A DNA stretch of 64,000 bases from Nissolia schottii. Its lineage: Eukaryota > Streptophyta > Magnoliopsida > Fabales > Fabaceae. Below, piece after piece: positions 28,747-41,175 of this stretch. The stretch is from NCBI GenBank assembly GCA_003254905.1, contig QANU01048949.1, positions 472,724-536,723 of the forward strand, given 5' to 3'. Every line of letters starts with the position of its first letter. Position 1 is the first letter of the stretch. A model generated the notes under the pieces. The model did no database searches, was not told the DNA's origin, and saw only the letters and a program-made list of their open reading frames with translations. Position numbers and translations under genes: made by a program.

Positions 28747-29937
28747 TCAACTCAAAATTGGGAACCCTATTTCTTCGGGAGCAACTTTGGAAGCATTGGT
28801 AGCCCATAGTAGACAAACTGCCATAGGACCACTGAAAAGTCTGCATGAGGAAGCCCTTTGTACATTTCCTACATATTTTTTATTTTTTGGTATCAGATTG
28901 AACCACCAGTATCTAGGTCTTGTTATTAGGGACCCAACAGACCAGTCTCGTCCCAAGTGTAGGTTCTCTTGTCGGGGACAAGGATCTTTTAGCAAGGATT
29001 TTTTCCATTCACAGGACTCGAAGTTGAGACCACTGGTTAAGAGATCAATGCCTGCACCACCTTGAGCAACCCCACATAGGTTACGTTTCCTGCATACATT
29101 CTTTGGAAACAGAGGGTGACAATCTCCTGTCCAAGAATTGCGGTTGCTTAATTGTAGTTGCTTGTAGAGGTTCTGGTTCTCTTCAAGTAGGCGATGGAAC
29201 CCCTCACATTGTTTTCTCAGAGCAATAACTCTGGCTTCCACAACATCTACATCTTTAGTTTTGGACTCAAGATCAGATTCCAGCTTCTTTTTCCAATAGA
29301 ATAGATCAGATTTGACCATTCTCAATTTGGCTATCCCTTCTTCGATTCTCAATTTGGCTTTCGCTTCTTCCCGTGCTTTAATTTCCACTGATAGTTTGAC
29401 AGCCTCAAGATTCTCTCTTTGAAAATGGAGTTCTCCTATGTAATGATGCAGTGTCTCTATCATAAATGCAAGAAAAAGTACTGCACCTGCAAATTAATGG
29501 CCAAAGCTAAACGATGATCAATTGGCAACAAATCTACATGACGGATGAAACAATTCAATTGGTGATCAGAACTTAAGAAACTATAACCGAAGTTAACTTC
29601 AATTACATTGCAGCTAAATGCACCTAACAAATCATTGGAAGCAAAGCAATAGTAGATTAGTACCGATGGGAGTAGTTCGGAGAATGCGATGAGCCATGAG
29701 AATCTGAGCGTGGTCGTCGATCCCACGCTTCTGAATGTGGAGGATGCTGTACAGTTGTGACAAGAACACGACGGCAAGGGTGGTCTCTACGGTGTGGAGG
29801 ATGAAGAGACTCTGGCCGTTACGCTCCAAGCGATCGAGGGACGCGACGAGGAGCTTCCTCAATGGATTCTTGAACAGCAACCCCAGAATCATGGCCATCT
29901 CGGATAACATCAGCATCACCACCACCATCATCATCAT
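28747..29937 (-). CDS. BAP31-like ER protein, diverged copy A with SINE-derived C-terminus
   Basis: This is a paralogue of the intact BAP31-like gene at 31255-33308. Exon 1 (29664-29937) encodes three hydrophobic segments (SEMAMILGLLFKNPLRKLL; TTLAVVFLSQLYSILHIQKR) and exon 2 (28747-29486) the coiled coil (MIETLHHYIGELHFQREN; KLESDLESKTKDVDVVEARV). The protein is read as 337 residues, against 210 for copy B. The usual end (LSHS..SKKNM, a KKXX ER-retrieval signal) is gone: a small deletion near 29100 shifts the frame, and the ORF then runs through a SINE (28876-29081). The start is also odd, with ATG repeats (M-M-M-M-V-V-V) replacing MIQLLF. Splice sites look sound. It may be a pseudogene or an altered protein with lost ER retrieval. 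Confidence 0.7.
28861..29096 (-). mobile_element. tRNA-related SINE with target-site duplication, in the 3' coding end of BAP31-like copy A
   Basis: The body is 28876-29081 (about 206 bp) on the minus strand. Flanks form a 15-bp target duplication, tacatttcctacata (28861-28875) and tacgtttcctgcata (29082-29096), matching at 13 of 15 positions. Reading the minus strand, the 5' end has a box A-like ttgctcaaggtggt and a box B-like acttcgagtcc about 35 bp on. The 3' end has an A-rich tail (aaaaaataaaaaa). All three are SINE hallmarks. Comparison with copy B, which lacks the insert at the same place, confirms it as an insertion. Confidence 0.85.
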
Positions 29938-31254
29938 CGTGATGGTTACACAATCAAAAACCAAAACCCTAGAACCTTTTTCACTCACTACAAATATTTG
30001 ATATGATAAAAAAGCAGTTTGAATTTTTAAAGTCCATATACAGATACGAATTAATTCTCAGAAGGTTTATGATATCTATATTAAATAAAGGTGATTTTTT
30101 AAATATTTATTTAGATAATTATTCTGGCACACATGTTGCACATTTATGCTATTTTACTAAAATTTTTTGATGAATCAACAAATAACTCCGTTCATTCCTT
30201 TTGTTTTTTTTGTTTTTGCTCATACTCTTTTAATTTCATGATTCATTTTTTCTTGCTTCATTGTTGCTCATTCTCTCTCAGTGTATCAATTTGTTTTGGT
30301 TTATGCTCGATCATTCTCGTTCGTTCGTTTTTGATCTGTTCTGTGCTTTCTCAGTAATCTTTTTTGTAATTGATGTGCATATTTCAGATACGATTTAGTA
30401 ACACGACCTTTTATTATACTCAGACATAATCATTTCGTAAACTTAGACATAACTTTATTAAATAACAATGACCTAACCATCTTACAAAGATGAATACAAT
30501 CACATCATATACAAAGACCTATCTTTTATGTTACACAGTTACAAGTTACAACTATTACATGCATCTTAGAAGCATGATCAAAGTAAAAAAGAGAAAAAAA
30601 AAAGAGTAAAACATAGACAACCATTACGCAACAACTCAGGCCTAACCTTATTAAACAATATGATATAACCGTTATATATATACACACACAACAGAGAAAG
30701 TATTTGATGAATTTTAAATATAAAGATGGACAAAACAAAAAGTAAATTGAGGAACGGATGAAGAAATAATTAGATCGCAAGAGCTCTTGAAGGAGAAAAG
30801 TGGTGAGAAAGAGCACGAAATGTAAGAGGTGAGAGAGACGGTTCCGCTGTGACCGAGACCGTGTGGGTAGTTATTGCCCAAATGTACAATAATCACAGCT
30901 CTATTTTTTGGTGTCCAATATTTATCAACCCCAAAATGTCATTCTTTTTTTAAGTTGTGTTTAAATCTTTTAACAATTTACTTTACAAAGATAAATGTGT
31001 ATATATAAATGAAAAAATGGAAATGAACTTTTGAGTGGGTTAAATCAGCACTATTTTTAGGCACTTCTCACTGTAGTTCGTCCAATATTAAGTGGTGAAA
31101 CAGAGTTAATAGTTATCTGTATGCCTAAAAACCAAATCAGCACTATATTTCTGTCATTACTTGAAAAAAAATCACAACTCGCCAGGACAAAATTAAAAAC
31201 GCTATTTCTTGAGCAGCAACTTTAGAATACATGAGGAGGCCCTATCTATGTTTG
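29938..31254. other. Spacer between the two BAP31-like genes
   Basis: Contains the TIR element described separately (30101-30930) and short AT-rich flanks. About 31020-31200 is the 3' UTR of copy B and is similar to the 3' flank of copy A at 28600-28760 (for example 'ggcacttctc.ctgtagtt' and 'gttatctgtat.cctaaa'), so the tandem duplication extended beyond the coding region. Confidence 0.6.
30101..30930. mobile_element. Non-autonomous TIR transposon, related to the element at 46.6-48.4 kb
   Basis: The left end (about 30101-30136, containing gataattattct and gcacaca) matches the reverse complement of the right end of the 46.6-48.4 kb element at about 30 of 35 positions. The right end contains tgtgggtagttattgccc (30862-30879), an exact 18-bp reverse-complement match to 46645-46662. 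Inside are scattered AGAC(A/C)TAAC-type motifs (about 30420, 30443, 30640) resembling the subterminal arrays of the larger copy. No transposase ORF is seen. Superfamily and exact edges are not resolved. Confidence 0.6.
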
Positions 31255-33308
31255 CTACATATTCTTTTTGGAAAATGAGTGTGACAATCTCCGGTCCAAG
31301 AATTGTAGTTGCTTGCGGAGGCTCTCGTTTTCGTCAAGTAGGCGATCATACTCAAGAAGGAACCCCTCAGATTGTTTTTTCAGAGCAATTACACTGGCTT
31401 CTGCAACATCTACATCTTTAGTTTTTGACTCGAGATCAGATTCCAGCCGCTTAAGTTCCACTCTCAATTTGGCCTTTTCTTCTTCCAGTGCTTTAATTTC
31501 CACTGAAAGTTTGACAGCCTCAAAACTCTTTCTTCGAATCCGGAGTTCTCTTATGTAATGATGTAGTCTGTCTATCATAAGTGCAAGAAAAAGCACAGCA
31601 ACTGCAAATTGTTGGCCAACGCCAAATGAAGATCAATTGGCAACAATAAAATCTCTCAAGAATTCAGAACATTACAGAACCAACCAGTCCTGAATATCTA
31701 AACAGTAGTATTTGGGTTGTATCAGAACTGGTGATTTCAACCTTTACTTTTGTTTCTTAAGGTGTGACAGGAGGTTTGTGGTATATCAATAAAACAACCA
31801 AGCCTTTTCCCACTACGGGGTATATTAATGATATTAAAGTATAAAACATCCTTGGGGAGACAATTAAGGAAATTGTTTTAACCACAACGTGATTCTGATA
31901 CAGTAATTCAAGGATCTTGCTAGATAAGTAATTATCTAGAGATGTGCAGTTCTTTGTACTTGAAGAACCAGGGAGAAGTGTCAAGTTGTTTTTCTTTTTT
32001 GGATAAAATGGGAAAGTATCAAGTTCGCAGACTTATCATTGCATCAAGACTCACACTCACTATGTAGCAACATAACACACCATTTTGAACATAATAGCTA
32101 AATGTTGAAAAAATAATAAACAAAAGGTATGAATCAAACAAGCCCTGTTTAGTTCATGCCAACTAGATGTAGTACTGTTGGAAGCAACACGGTGTAAGTT
32201 AGGACTACGAGAAAATTTGGGCCATCAAGCAAAACACGGAGAGATAAAAGAACTCAGAGGACTAATACGGTGGAATTGTAGAAATGGAAAAGTAATTATA
32301 GATGGGATCAAGATCCTTTCATCTTTAAAATGAATATGAGAGGGTCATGTTAATGAAGAGTGGAGATGTGAACAAAACCCTCCCATGTTCATTTTAAACA
32401 CGAGAGGATCCTCGTCCTTATAGAAGTAACCACGGAACCAGTAAGTTGTCCATAAGAACCATGGCCTAACAGAATGTCATGGGTAACATGACAACCTAAT
32501 TCAGAGCCCAGAAAGCGCTGAACATACAACTTCCCCTGCTTTTACCTTCTTTTCAGGGGACAGAGGAAATTCAAAACTATGTGAACCTAATCAACATAGC
32601 CAAAGTAACCAACCAGGCATATAATTAACTAATCCAACATGCTACCTTTTTCTTCAAATTCATGGAGAATGAACTAAACACAAAATAAGATGTGTTTTAT
32701 ACTTGTGACTCCAATGCCTCATGAAAAGAGTAAAATGAAAACAAGCCAATCATAAACTAAGATGTTCACATAGTTATGCGAGCACAAAACCGATATCCTG
32801 CTAAACCACCAGATCAAAGCAGCTTAAATATATTAAAATCGCGATCTACGAATTTAAACACGTAGGGGTCATCAAAGAACCAGGTCCTAAACGGATGAAA
32901 CCATTATTCAACTGTGATTAGAGCTTAGAAAAAATTAACTTCAATTACATTCACATCCAAACAAAACTAAAAGCACTCGAAGCTAATCACCGAAAGTGAA
33001 GGGAAAATAATATTAGCAGTACCAACGAGATTAGTTTGGAGAAGGTAGTTGGCCGTGAGAATCTGATCGGTGGGATTGGGAGCATGGTCGTCGATCCCAC
33101 TTCTCTGAATGGCGAGTATGCTGTACGCGCCGGACAACAACACGACGACAAGGGTGGCCGCAAAGGTCTTGAGGATGAGGGGTCCCTGGCGGCCACGCTT
33201 CACGCGATTGAGGGACGCGATGAGGAGCTTCCTCGATGGGGTCTTGAACAGCAACACCAGAATCATTCCCATCTCCGATAATATCAGCAGGAAAAGTAGC
33301 TGAATCAT
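31255..33308 (-). CDS. BAP31-like ER membrane protein, copy B (intact), two exons
   Basis: This is an integral ER membrane protein of the B-cell receptor-associated protein 31 family, implicated in ER export and quality control. Exon 1 is 33023-33308 and exon 2 is 31255-31601, joined in phase 1 across a 1.4-kb intron, giving 210 residues. Exon 1 holds MIQLLFLLILSEMGMILVLL and two further hydrophobic segments. Exon 2 opens with the third (AVLFLALMIDRLHHYIREL) and continues as a coiled coil (EIKALEEEKAKLRVELKRL; EGFLLEYDRLLDEN). The C-terminus ends KKNM, a canonical KKXX ER-retrieval signal. The start at 33308 matches the family's MI-L-F start; an in-frame ATG ten codons upstream is less likely. 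Compared with Arabidopsis, about 16 residues of the linker before the coiled coil are missing. Confidence 0.92.
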
Positions 33309-35411
33309 GTTGCAGAATCCAAAAACCCCCCTTCTCACTCTCTCACTCGATCACTCTCAGATTCTTAAGAAATTGTTGGGCCCTTTCAATTGGAAGAGAA
33401 CGAATGGGTTTCCAGTTTCCACTCATGGCTGTCACATGGTGTTCTTCTTTCTCAAATACTCGCACTTCTCTTCCCCTGAAACTCAAATGGTCTTTTCTTA
33501 TTGAAAGCTCTCAACTTTTAATTTTGTGTTATTCTTAATGTTTCCTCTTCATTCATTTTTTAGATGTTGACTGGCGCTTGAGATTGATAATATGTACGGG
33601 ATAATTTACATTTTTTTTTAAATAAGGGATAATAAGAATAATTATTCAAATGAAATTATTATACTTGTGAAAGTGTAGCAGGGCATAACAAAATATGAGA
33701 GATTATAATTAATAATTCATACAATTTTACAAACAAAAATGACAAATATTATAGATTTAAATATGTTTTAGGCGTACAAGTGTTTAAAATTTAAAATTTG
33801 ATTGAAGTCCTTAAAAAATTAATTTAATTTTGTTCCAAGCATATTAAAAATTATATGATTTTAGTCTCGATTGTTAGTGAGGATTCAACTGATTTTGATC
33901 TATATAAATAATGAAACTCTATTAATTACAAACAAATATCTATATAAATTAATCTTTTAATTATAATTGAGATGTGATTAAATCACAAAGGTGTCAAATT
34001 TTTATAAGGTTACGATACCCCAACTTTGATAACCAAATTGAGGTCCATCTTTTTTCACAATATATACACGCTACCCCAATTTTCTCTCAAATATATTAAA
34101 TCATAATTCTAGAGAGATTCTTTTATTTATATATATATAGAGAGAGAGATTTAACAACTTATATTTAGGTACATTTATAATAAAAATAAGTTCTATTAAA
34201 TTTTTTTTTTTTGGGATGGTTCTATCAATTTTATTTAAAATATAATCATTCGTTTATATGTCCTATAGACCCATAGCAACTTGATTGTGGGTGTGCATAG
34301 TAATAAACTTATGTCAATATAATTATTTTCTTCATAATCTTATCTTGTATTGTATAGCATATTCACCCGTTGGATACAATCTCATATATATGCAACATTA
34401 AGTTTATTCAATCTCAATCAATACTACTGGTAGTTAACTTGAGCGAGAATAATACTTGAAGTAAAACCGAGCGAGAAAGATAAATCAATGATAAAAACAC
34501 ATAACTAAATCATGTAAAATTTTCATATAAAACGATGGATATGATACTTGAAGCAAAAACAGGTAAGGAAACCAAATCAATGATAAAACACAGAACTAAA
34601 TCATGCTAAATTTTGACATGAAATGATTTGTCCCGAAAATCATTTGCCTCACACATATTAAATATAAAAATGTTATTTTTATGCCAATTTGGTGTAAACA
34701 CTAAATTTGCCCATGCTTGCCTATTTATAAATATGTAGGCAATGTTTTAACCACTAAATTAATATCACTTTTTCTAATATTTTATGCAATCATATTTATT
34801 AATATAATTTAAGTAATGTTTCGGGCTTAGATCCAGGAAGGTATTTGCATATTATTTGTCTCGTATGTTTTGGGTTTAGATCTTGAAAGATGGTTGATTG
34901 TTATTATTGAATGTTGTGTTATTGATTGTATAACGGGTCACAGTAACTAGCCGCAATAACGGGTCACAGTAACAGGCCATAGTAATAGACCAAACAAAAG
35001 ATTTTTTATAATAAAAAATATGCACAGGCAGGCCTATTAGGCTCCAGGTCAGGCCAGACTTCCCAAACAGGCTAGACCAAGCTAAAAAAATAGCCTTATA
35101 GGTCAGGCACAGGCCAAAAACTAATGAGACAAGTCCCATCTGTTAAGGGTCTAGTCTGACCTGGCATGTTCCCATCCCTAGATGGTGGGCTTTAACATGG
35201 TAACGTCACATCACATAACCATCCGTCCTCCTCCCCGATCCCGACCACAGTTTCATTTCACATTGAGAAAAATTAGGTGAATTCATATAATGTGGGGGTT
35301 TCAGAGTGATTCACTTAAAATTTAAGAAAATATTATTTGTAATCACCGACGGGATGTAAGACATTATGTTGATTCATATTTTATTTATTATTGTATTAGA
35401 TTTCATAATAA
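33309..35411. other. Intergenic, AT-rich; possible hAT-like terminus near 35180
   Basis: Includes the promoter of BAP31-like copy B and AT-rich DNA with no genes. Around 35020-35180 is a repeat with 'aggctccaggtcaggcc', 'ataggtcaggcacaggcc' and an end reading cccatcccta, whose reverse complement TAGGGATGGG resembles hAT-type termini. The partner end is not found upstream, so this is at most a truncated copy. Confidence 0.5.
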
Positions 35412-38361
35412 TGTTAGTACAAGAAAATAGTCTATTACCGTCGACATTACCGTCGGACATGGCTAACCGACGCTAATTTTCGGCGGAGAGAACCGCCAGT
35501 AACCGGTTCAGTAGATGAGCAAATCTGAACCGGATTACTGTCGGAATATTCTGACGGTAATTATAATAATATTTAATTCATTGATTACGGTTGATCGTAA
35601 CCGATGCTAACTTTGTAACTATTTTAAACTGTTGCCGTCGATAATATACGACGAAAAATATAATATTATTTTATTCTCCTAATTACCATCGTAGGTAACT
35701 GACGGTAAATTTAGTATTATTTTAATATTGTTATCGTCGGTTACATTCTAACGGTAACAATAAAATTAATTATTTAAAAAATTAATTAAAAATTAATTAT
35801 TTAAATAATTAATTAAGAATTAATAATTTAAATAATTAATTAAAAATTAATTATTTATTTTAAATAATTATTATATATTTTATTAAAACTTTAATAATTA
35901 ATGATATTATTAAATAATTTTTATTTTATTTTATTATTTATAAATATATAAAAATTTATATTTTATTTAATTAACACGGAAAATTTATATAATTTCAAAT
36001 TTAATAAATCATATAAATTTATTAATAAATAATTTTAATTAATTTTTTTAGTTTATTAATACATATAAATTTATATTTAATAATTAATTATGAAATAAAG
36101 CAATTAATACCAAAAAGTTAAAGAAAAATAGAACAATTAAAAACCACAAGGCAATAATCTCTTGTATAACAAAAGAAGTATAATATTTAAATTATTTAAA
36201 TAAATACAAATTGCAGCTAGTTTGACGATGAATAATTGACACTATCATCGTCATTTTCAGAATTTAGGTCCGAGTCAAAATTTTCTTCTTCTTCTTCTCC
36301 TCCTTCTCCTCCTCCTACTTTTTCTTGTTCCCCATCACCATCGACATCACTAGTTAATTGTTGATAGATGTTAGAAAGTTGAAGTATCTCTAGTTCGTCG
36401 TTTGCTACTACCAATGTGATTGTATCTGTTGTCTGAACGCCAATTGTTGCGGGGATTGGTTATTTTGGCACTTGATAGGATTGATCTTTCGATGATTGCT
36501 CAGCTGATTGCATGCCATCCAACTCAATGCGGCCACTCGGTTTGCTTTTGATCAAAACTTTCCAGCTTGATTGAGTTGCTCCTGGATAGCTAACATAGTA
36601 TACTTGCTTGGCTCTTTCAGCAAGGACGAATGGATCATACCCGTTGTAGCACCTTGCATGATTAATCTCAGTAATAGAGATGCAATTTAACCCTTTCAAC
36701 ATCCAATATTCTACATCGCTTGCACAAAGAACACGGACATCTAATATTTTGCTCTGTCATTATAGTTGTAGCGTTCATACAAAAGTATAGTCGATGCCCT
36801 CAAAATATTCTGGCTTTATCACTGTTCATAATATCTATCATACATCCAAAATCTTACCGCGGGAACCATTTTTTCCAGAAATCCTACGTGCATGTTACAC
36901 AAATTATGGACGTGAACTTAATGATTTTAATGACTTAACTGAATGCATTACAAATTAATTCCACACATATATTTCTTAAACCGTTCTAAAACATAGACCC
37001 TCCAATCTCCGCAAACAACACATAATCACCGTTGCCAGCACATCAATTCAAACAATGTCGGAAAGTAACGCTAGACAATCCTTGACACAATCCTTAACTA
37101 CTTAGATCCTCAGCTCATTACAAATTAGGTGGTGGTGGCACATCCTTAGCATAAGTCATGGCAACCAAAAGAAATGAAATGTTAAATAAACATAGACAAT
37201 GTTATGAAATTAACATATATTTTGTGGGGTGCAAAGGAAAGAACAGAAGCAAGGAATGTGGCTTCAATGGTGGCAACGCGGTGGTGTGAAAAAAAAGAAA
37301 ACAATAGCTACCCACAATGCAAGGCAACATACCTGTGGCAATATTACAGCGGTGGTGGCACAGTGGAATCTCTGTGGTGGCACGGTGGTGGCGCCGCCGT
37401 TGCACGGTGGTGTTATGGTGGTGAGTGGGGAAGGAGAGAAGGGAAGAGAAAGGAGAAATAAGGTGAGTGAGTTGCAGTAATGAGAAGAAGAGAAAGGAAA
37501 TTCGCTTAAGTATTTTTCTGAAAGATTACCATCGGATCGATCCGACGGTAACCATTGAATTCTGACAATAATAATATAAAATAAAACGCATCATTTTATT
37601 AAACACATTATCGTTGGTAATTACCGACGGTAACTTGCTTCCCAAAAACGATGCGTTTTTATTCATAAAGTTACCGTCGGATCTAAGCAACACCAACAGT
37701 AACCCAATTAAATGGCACCAACATTTTGGAGCCAAAATAAAAAATTTTAAATAAAATTTTTACTGTTGGTAATATCCGACGGTAAAGGTAATTAAATGCT
37801 CAGGAAACAGTGCCGACTCTTATTTCGAAGAGTTTATCGCCGGCTGTTACCGACGGTAATGGACACTTAATGCTAAGGTACAAACTTTGTGAAAAGGCGT
37901 GCTGTCTCATTTCTCGATGAACTTACCGTTGGTAATAGCCGATGATAACTGGTAATTAAATGCTCAGGACTTGAACGTTGGTACATGAATCGACAAGTTT
38001 AGCGTCGGTAATATCCGACGGTATTGCGTAATTAAATGAGCCCATACACTTGCCAAATTATAATTGGCTTGAAGTTACCGTCGACGTTAAACGACGGTAA
38101 CGTATTGTTATTTTTTAATTAAAATATCATCTTATATTAGCGTCGGTGAGTACCGACAGTGTATGCTTCGCACCTTTTGCTGCGAAAAGTTACCGTTGGT
38201 TGTACTGTCGGTATTATATTCCAACGGTAATTTGTTGCATATTGCTTGGTTTTTTCCCGCACACTGGTTATCGTCAGTAAAGTGGTAAATGCCGACGGTA
38301 ATACTGTCGAAAATTAACCGACGGTAATTTTTGGACGGTAATAATAATATTTCTAGTAGTG
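35412..38361 (-). mobile_element. CACTA (En/Spm-type) transposon, deletion derivative
   Basis: The right end reads tttctagtagtg (38350-38361), i.e. CACTACTAGAAA inverted, the CACTA terminus. The left end (35412 on) reads tgttagtacaagaaaatag, a decayed CACTAGTACAAG. Both ends, and most densely 37520-38340, carry dozens of direct and inverted ACCGTCGG / CCGACGGTAA motifs, the subterminal repeats expected of this superfamily. A transposase-associated fragment lies on the minus strand at 36217-36702, so the 5' end of the element is on the right. The 35755-36110 part is almost pure A/T with many short palindromes. At about 2.95 kb and with most of the transposase lost it is non-autonomous. Confidence 0.9.
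36217..36702 (-). pseudogene. CACTA transposase C-terminal remnant (DUF4216-like)
   Basis: Reading the minus strand from 36702, the text YDPFVLAERAKQVYYVSYPG and WKVLIKSK matches the end of the DUF4216 region of En/Spm TNP2-type proteins (typically PF.LA.QA.QVFYV.DP...W.VV). It is followed, after a stop at about 36460, by an open acidic segment (36414-36217, Glu/Asp and Gly-rich) like the acidic tails of those proteins. The N-terminal transposase domain is absent. It is a non-functional relic. Confidence 0.75.
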
Positions 38362-41175
38362 TGTGAACTCTATTAAAATCTCATTTAATAGTAAATGAGG
38401 TGAGTTAGTACGGTGTCTCACACCCCATGAGTTCAAATAACACCCTTCTAAAATTTACCCTTACATGAGATTTAAATAGAGTAAGAATATATTGAAAGTT
38501 CATTTAATGATATACGATAAGTAAATCGACACGATGTTAAACCTTATGTGAGTCTAAATAACACATCTCTTTCATATTTATATCTTTCTTAAACAATACT
38601 AATTGTCAATAATCATTTATCTCGAAAGTTTAAGTTGATGGCGAGACAATTTAATGATTTTATATATCTTTTTGCATACTCTCTCGTGCAATAACTTTTT
38701 TGACTTGTACCGTAAATATTTTTTTTGAAATGAAGATAGTGAAGGATAGAACATTTGACTTTTTTGTCATAATAATCTCGATACCATGTTAAAAATATTT
38801 ATCTAAAAATCATAAATTGATGGAAAGAGATAATTTAACGATTTTATATATATCTTTAGATGACATTGATCTTGGGTGACCTTCTCATTGAGGATTTGTT
38901 ACCTAATTGTGTTACAATAATGTTTATAAGTATAACACAAATGTAGACAATAAGAATTTATTTTTTCACAAAAATACAAGTCTCATCATAAAGAAAAATG
39001 TGAACATAATAAAACCTATAATATTGTGAGAGAGTTAATTTTTATTATTCCCATATGTGTAATACACTTAACATTTCTCGTCCTGGTCCTGTTATCATCG
39101 GGAATGAATACTTAGATGAGAATTTGTTGGGTCATCGTGTTGAAACCAGAAGGTTTGCCATGTGATATATAGTGTATATATATATAGTAATAATAGTGTA
39201 TCTTTTGTCTTTGATTGAGTTATAGTAGTTCTCTATTAATTGGGAATTATAAGTTGCCCAAAGTTGAAATTGTTATGGCCATGAAATGTGAATCTATATT
39301 ATTTTTCACTTAGGCCGGGTTTGCTCCGAGTTCACCCTCCTATGCTGACTTTCAAGTTTCAAACAGATAACGAGTAAACCGCCCAGGGAATGAAGTTAAC
39401 GACCATGCAGAGAAAATAAATAAATTCCATGCTGAACGTCAACCTACTCTTTTTGACAACCACCGACTATAATACTAAAATACTTACAATGTGCAGGACA
39501 ATAAATCTAGATATATATGTCCAAAAGAAATGACATCAAATAGTTCTGCTTAACATTTTAGCGTACTGTTAATTATAATTAACTAACACATTTAGATGCA
39601 CTTTATCCAAATAGTTTTGCAATTCAGTGTGTTTATTCACGTGAGTGGAGTAAAATGTTTTTGTCGAGTTGAAGACTAAAGGCTATGGTTGCTTAGAAAT
39701 GCTATCAGGTATAAATGAAAATCTTCCCAAGTCAAAACATTCCAAAACTGGCTTCTTTTGGTTTTAAATTTGACCAATTTCTAACACGTAATAGTATGCC
39801 GTGACAGGCACAAAGTCTAATATTGAATATAAATAATAATGTGAACAAAAAAATAGACATTAAAATTAAGAAAAAATTAATTTAAAAGTGTAGGAGGTTA
39901 AAATTTAAGAGGATATCAATTTTGTTAATGATAATTATTTAAAAGCAATTAAATAAAAAAAATAAAAAAAATTATATAATAAATTAAATAACTGACCAAA
40001 ATGTGAGGTAATAGACAAAGGTAAATCAAAAAATTCTCTTTTATTATAGGTATAGACATATACAGTAGTCCGCATTATATTACTGTAACGACATTCTTCA
40101 TAAAAAAAAAAACTAAACTAAACTTTCGTAACTGAGCCATATATTTCTCCCACGCACGTTCACACCTCGATCACATTTTTCCATCTTTAACATTACGACA
40201 TACATTTTATTAATAAGCACTTGATCACATGTATTTCAGATAAAAGTGAAAACGTTATCAGCACAAAGGAAATTCATAATAGTGGCCTAGAAATAATATT
40301 GTCAGACTAACATGAAGGGAAAAAAAAGACTAACATGAAGAAAAGTTATTTTTAACACGCTACTTTTGAAATAACTTGAGACAAATTTTTATTAGTAAAA
40401 AAACAACTTAAATTGCTAACTTAATTCAAATATTAAATGTAAGCAACTACTCATTTGGTCTACTTTTAGTCATCATTTTTTTACTTTTAACTATATTATT
40501 GACAAAATGTATTTTAATGCAATTTGATGATAAGAAGTGAACAGAGTGAGTAAAATTTAATTTTGTAATAAGAAGTTAATTTATCACAACGTAATGAACC
40601 GCATCCAACAAAATTTAGCAGAAAAAATTGCTCACATTTAAAGTGTCATACCATATGATACTTGAAATAGATCGTCTCGCATAGAAGGAGACAAGTGAGA
40701 AACCAATTCAAATGCGAGAATTGAAAGACAAAATTACCCCTATTGTACTTGTGGCCTGGTTGAATTAAGTATAGGAAGATGGAGTTGGTGGTGGCTTTAC
40801 TGCGTCTCATGTAGAAAGATCAAAAGGCAAGGGAAGGGGGTTGAAAATTTTGAAATTTCTCCTTGAAAGATTACAAGTCTGATACCGAGAGCTGGAAAAA
40901 GTCAGCCAACATGCCAAGTGTACCCTTCATTACATGCTAGCCTCCAATATTTCCATTTCTCTGACTTGACTTCTTCCCTTCTCTTATTTTAGTTGCATTC
41001 CATCATATATGTATGTATATATAGCCAACCCAATTCTTATTATTTTCCATCCTCAACATTCAACCCCCACAACTGTTCTATCTAAACACACAACACAAAT
41101 CAAAGATATCAGAACAGAATACCTTCCAATTATTCTCTAATATCATTCCCATCCCATAAATACATACATACATAC
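38362..41175. other. Intergenic; promoter of tandem-family copy 1 at the right end
   Basis: Mostly AT-rich with no gene. About 38380-38900 shows loosely repeated text (ttatgtgagtctaaataacac-like) that may be an old LTR. A W-box (TTGACT, 40966-40971) and a TATA box (tatatatag, 41016-41024) precede the start of copy 1 at 41176. Confidence 0.5.

Noticed and set aside
28990..29081. tRNA gene suggested by box A/B-like sequence
   Set aside because: No cloverleaf or acceptor stem is found; target duplications and an A-rich tail show it is a SINE.
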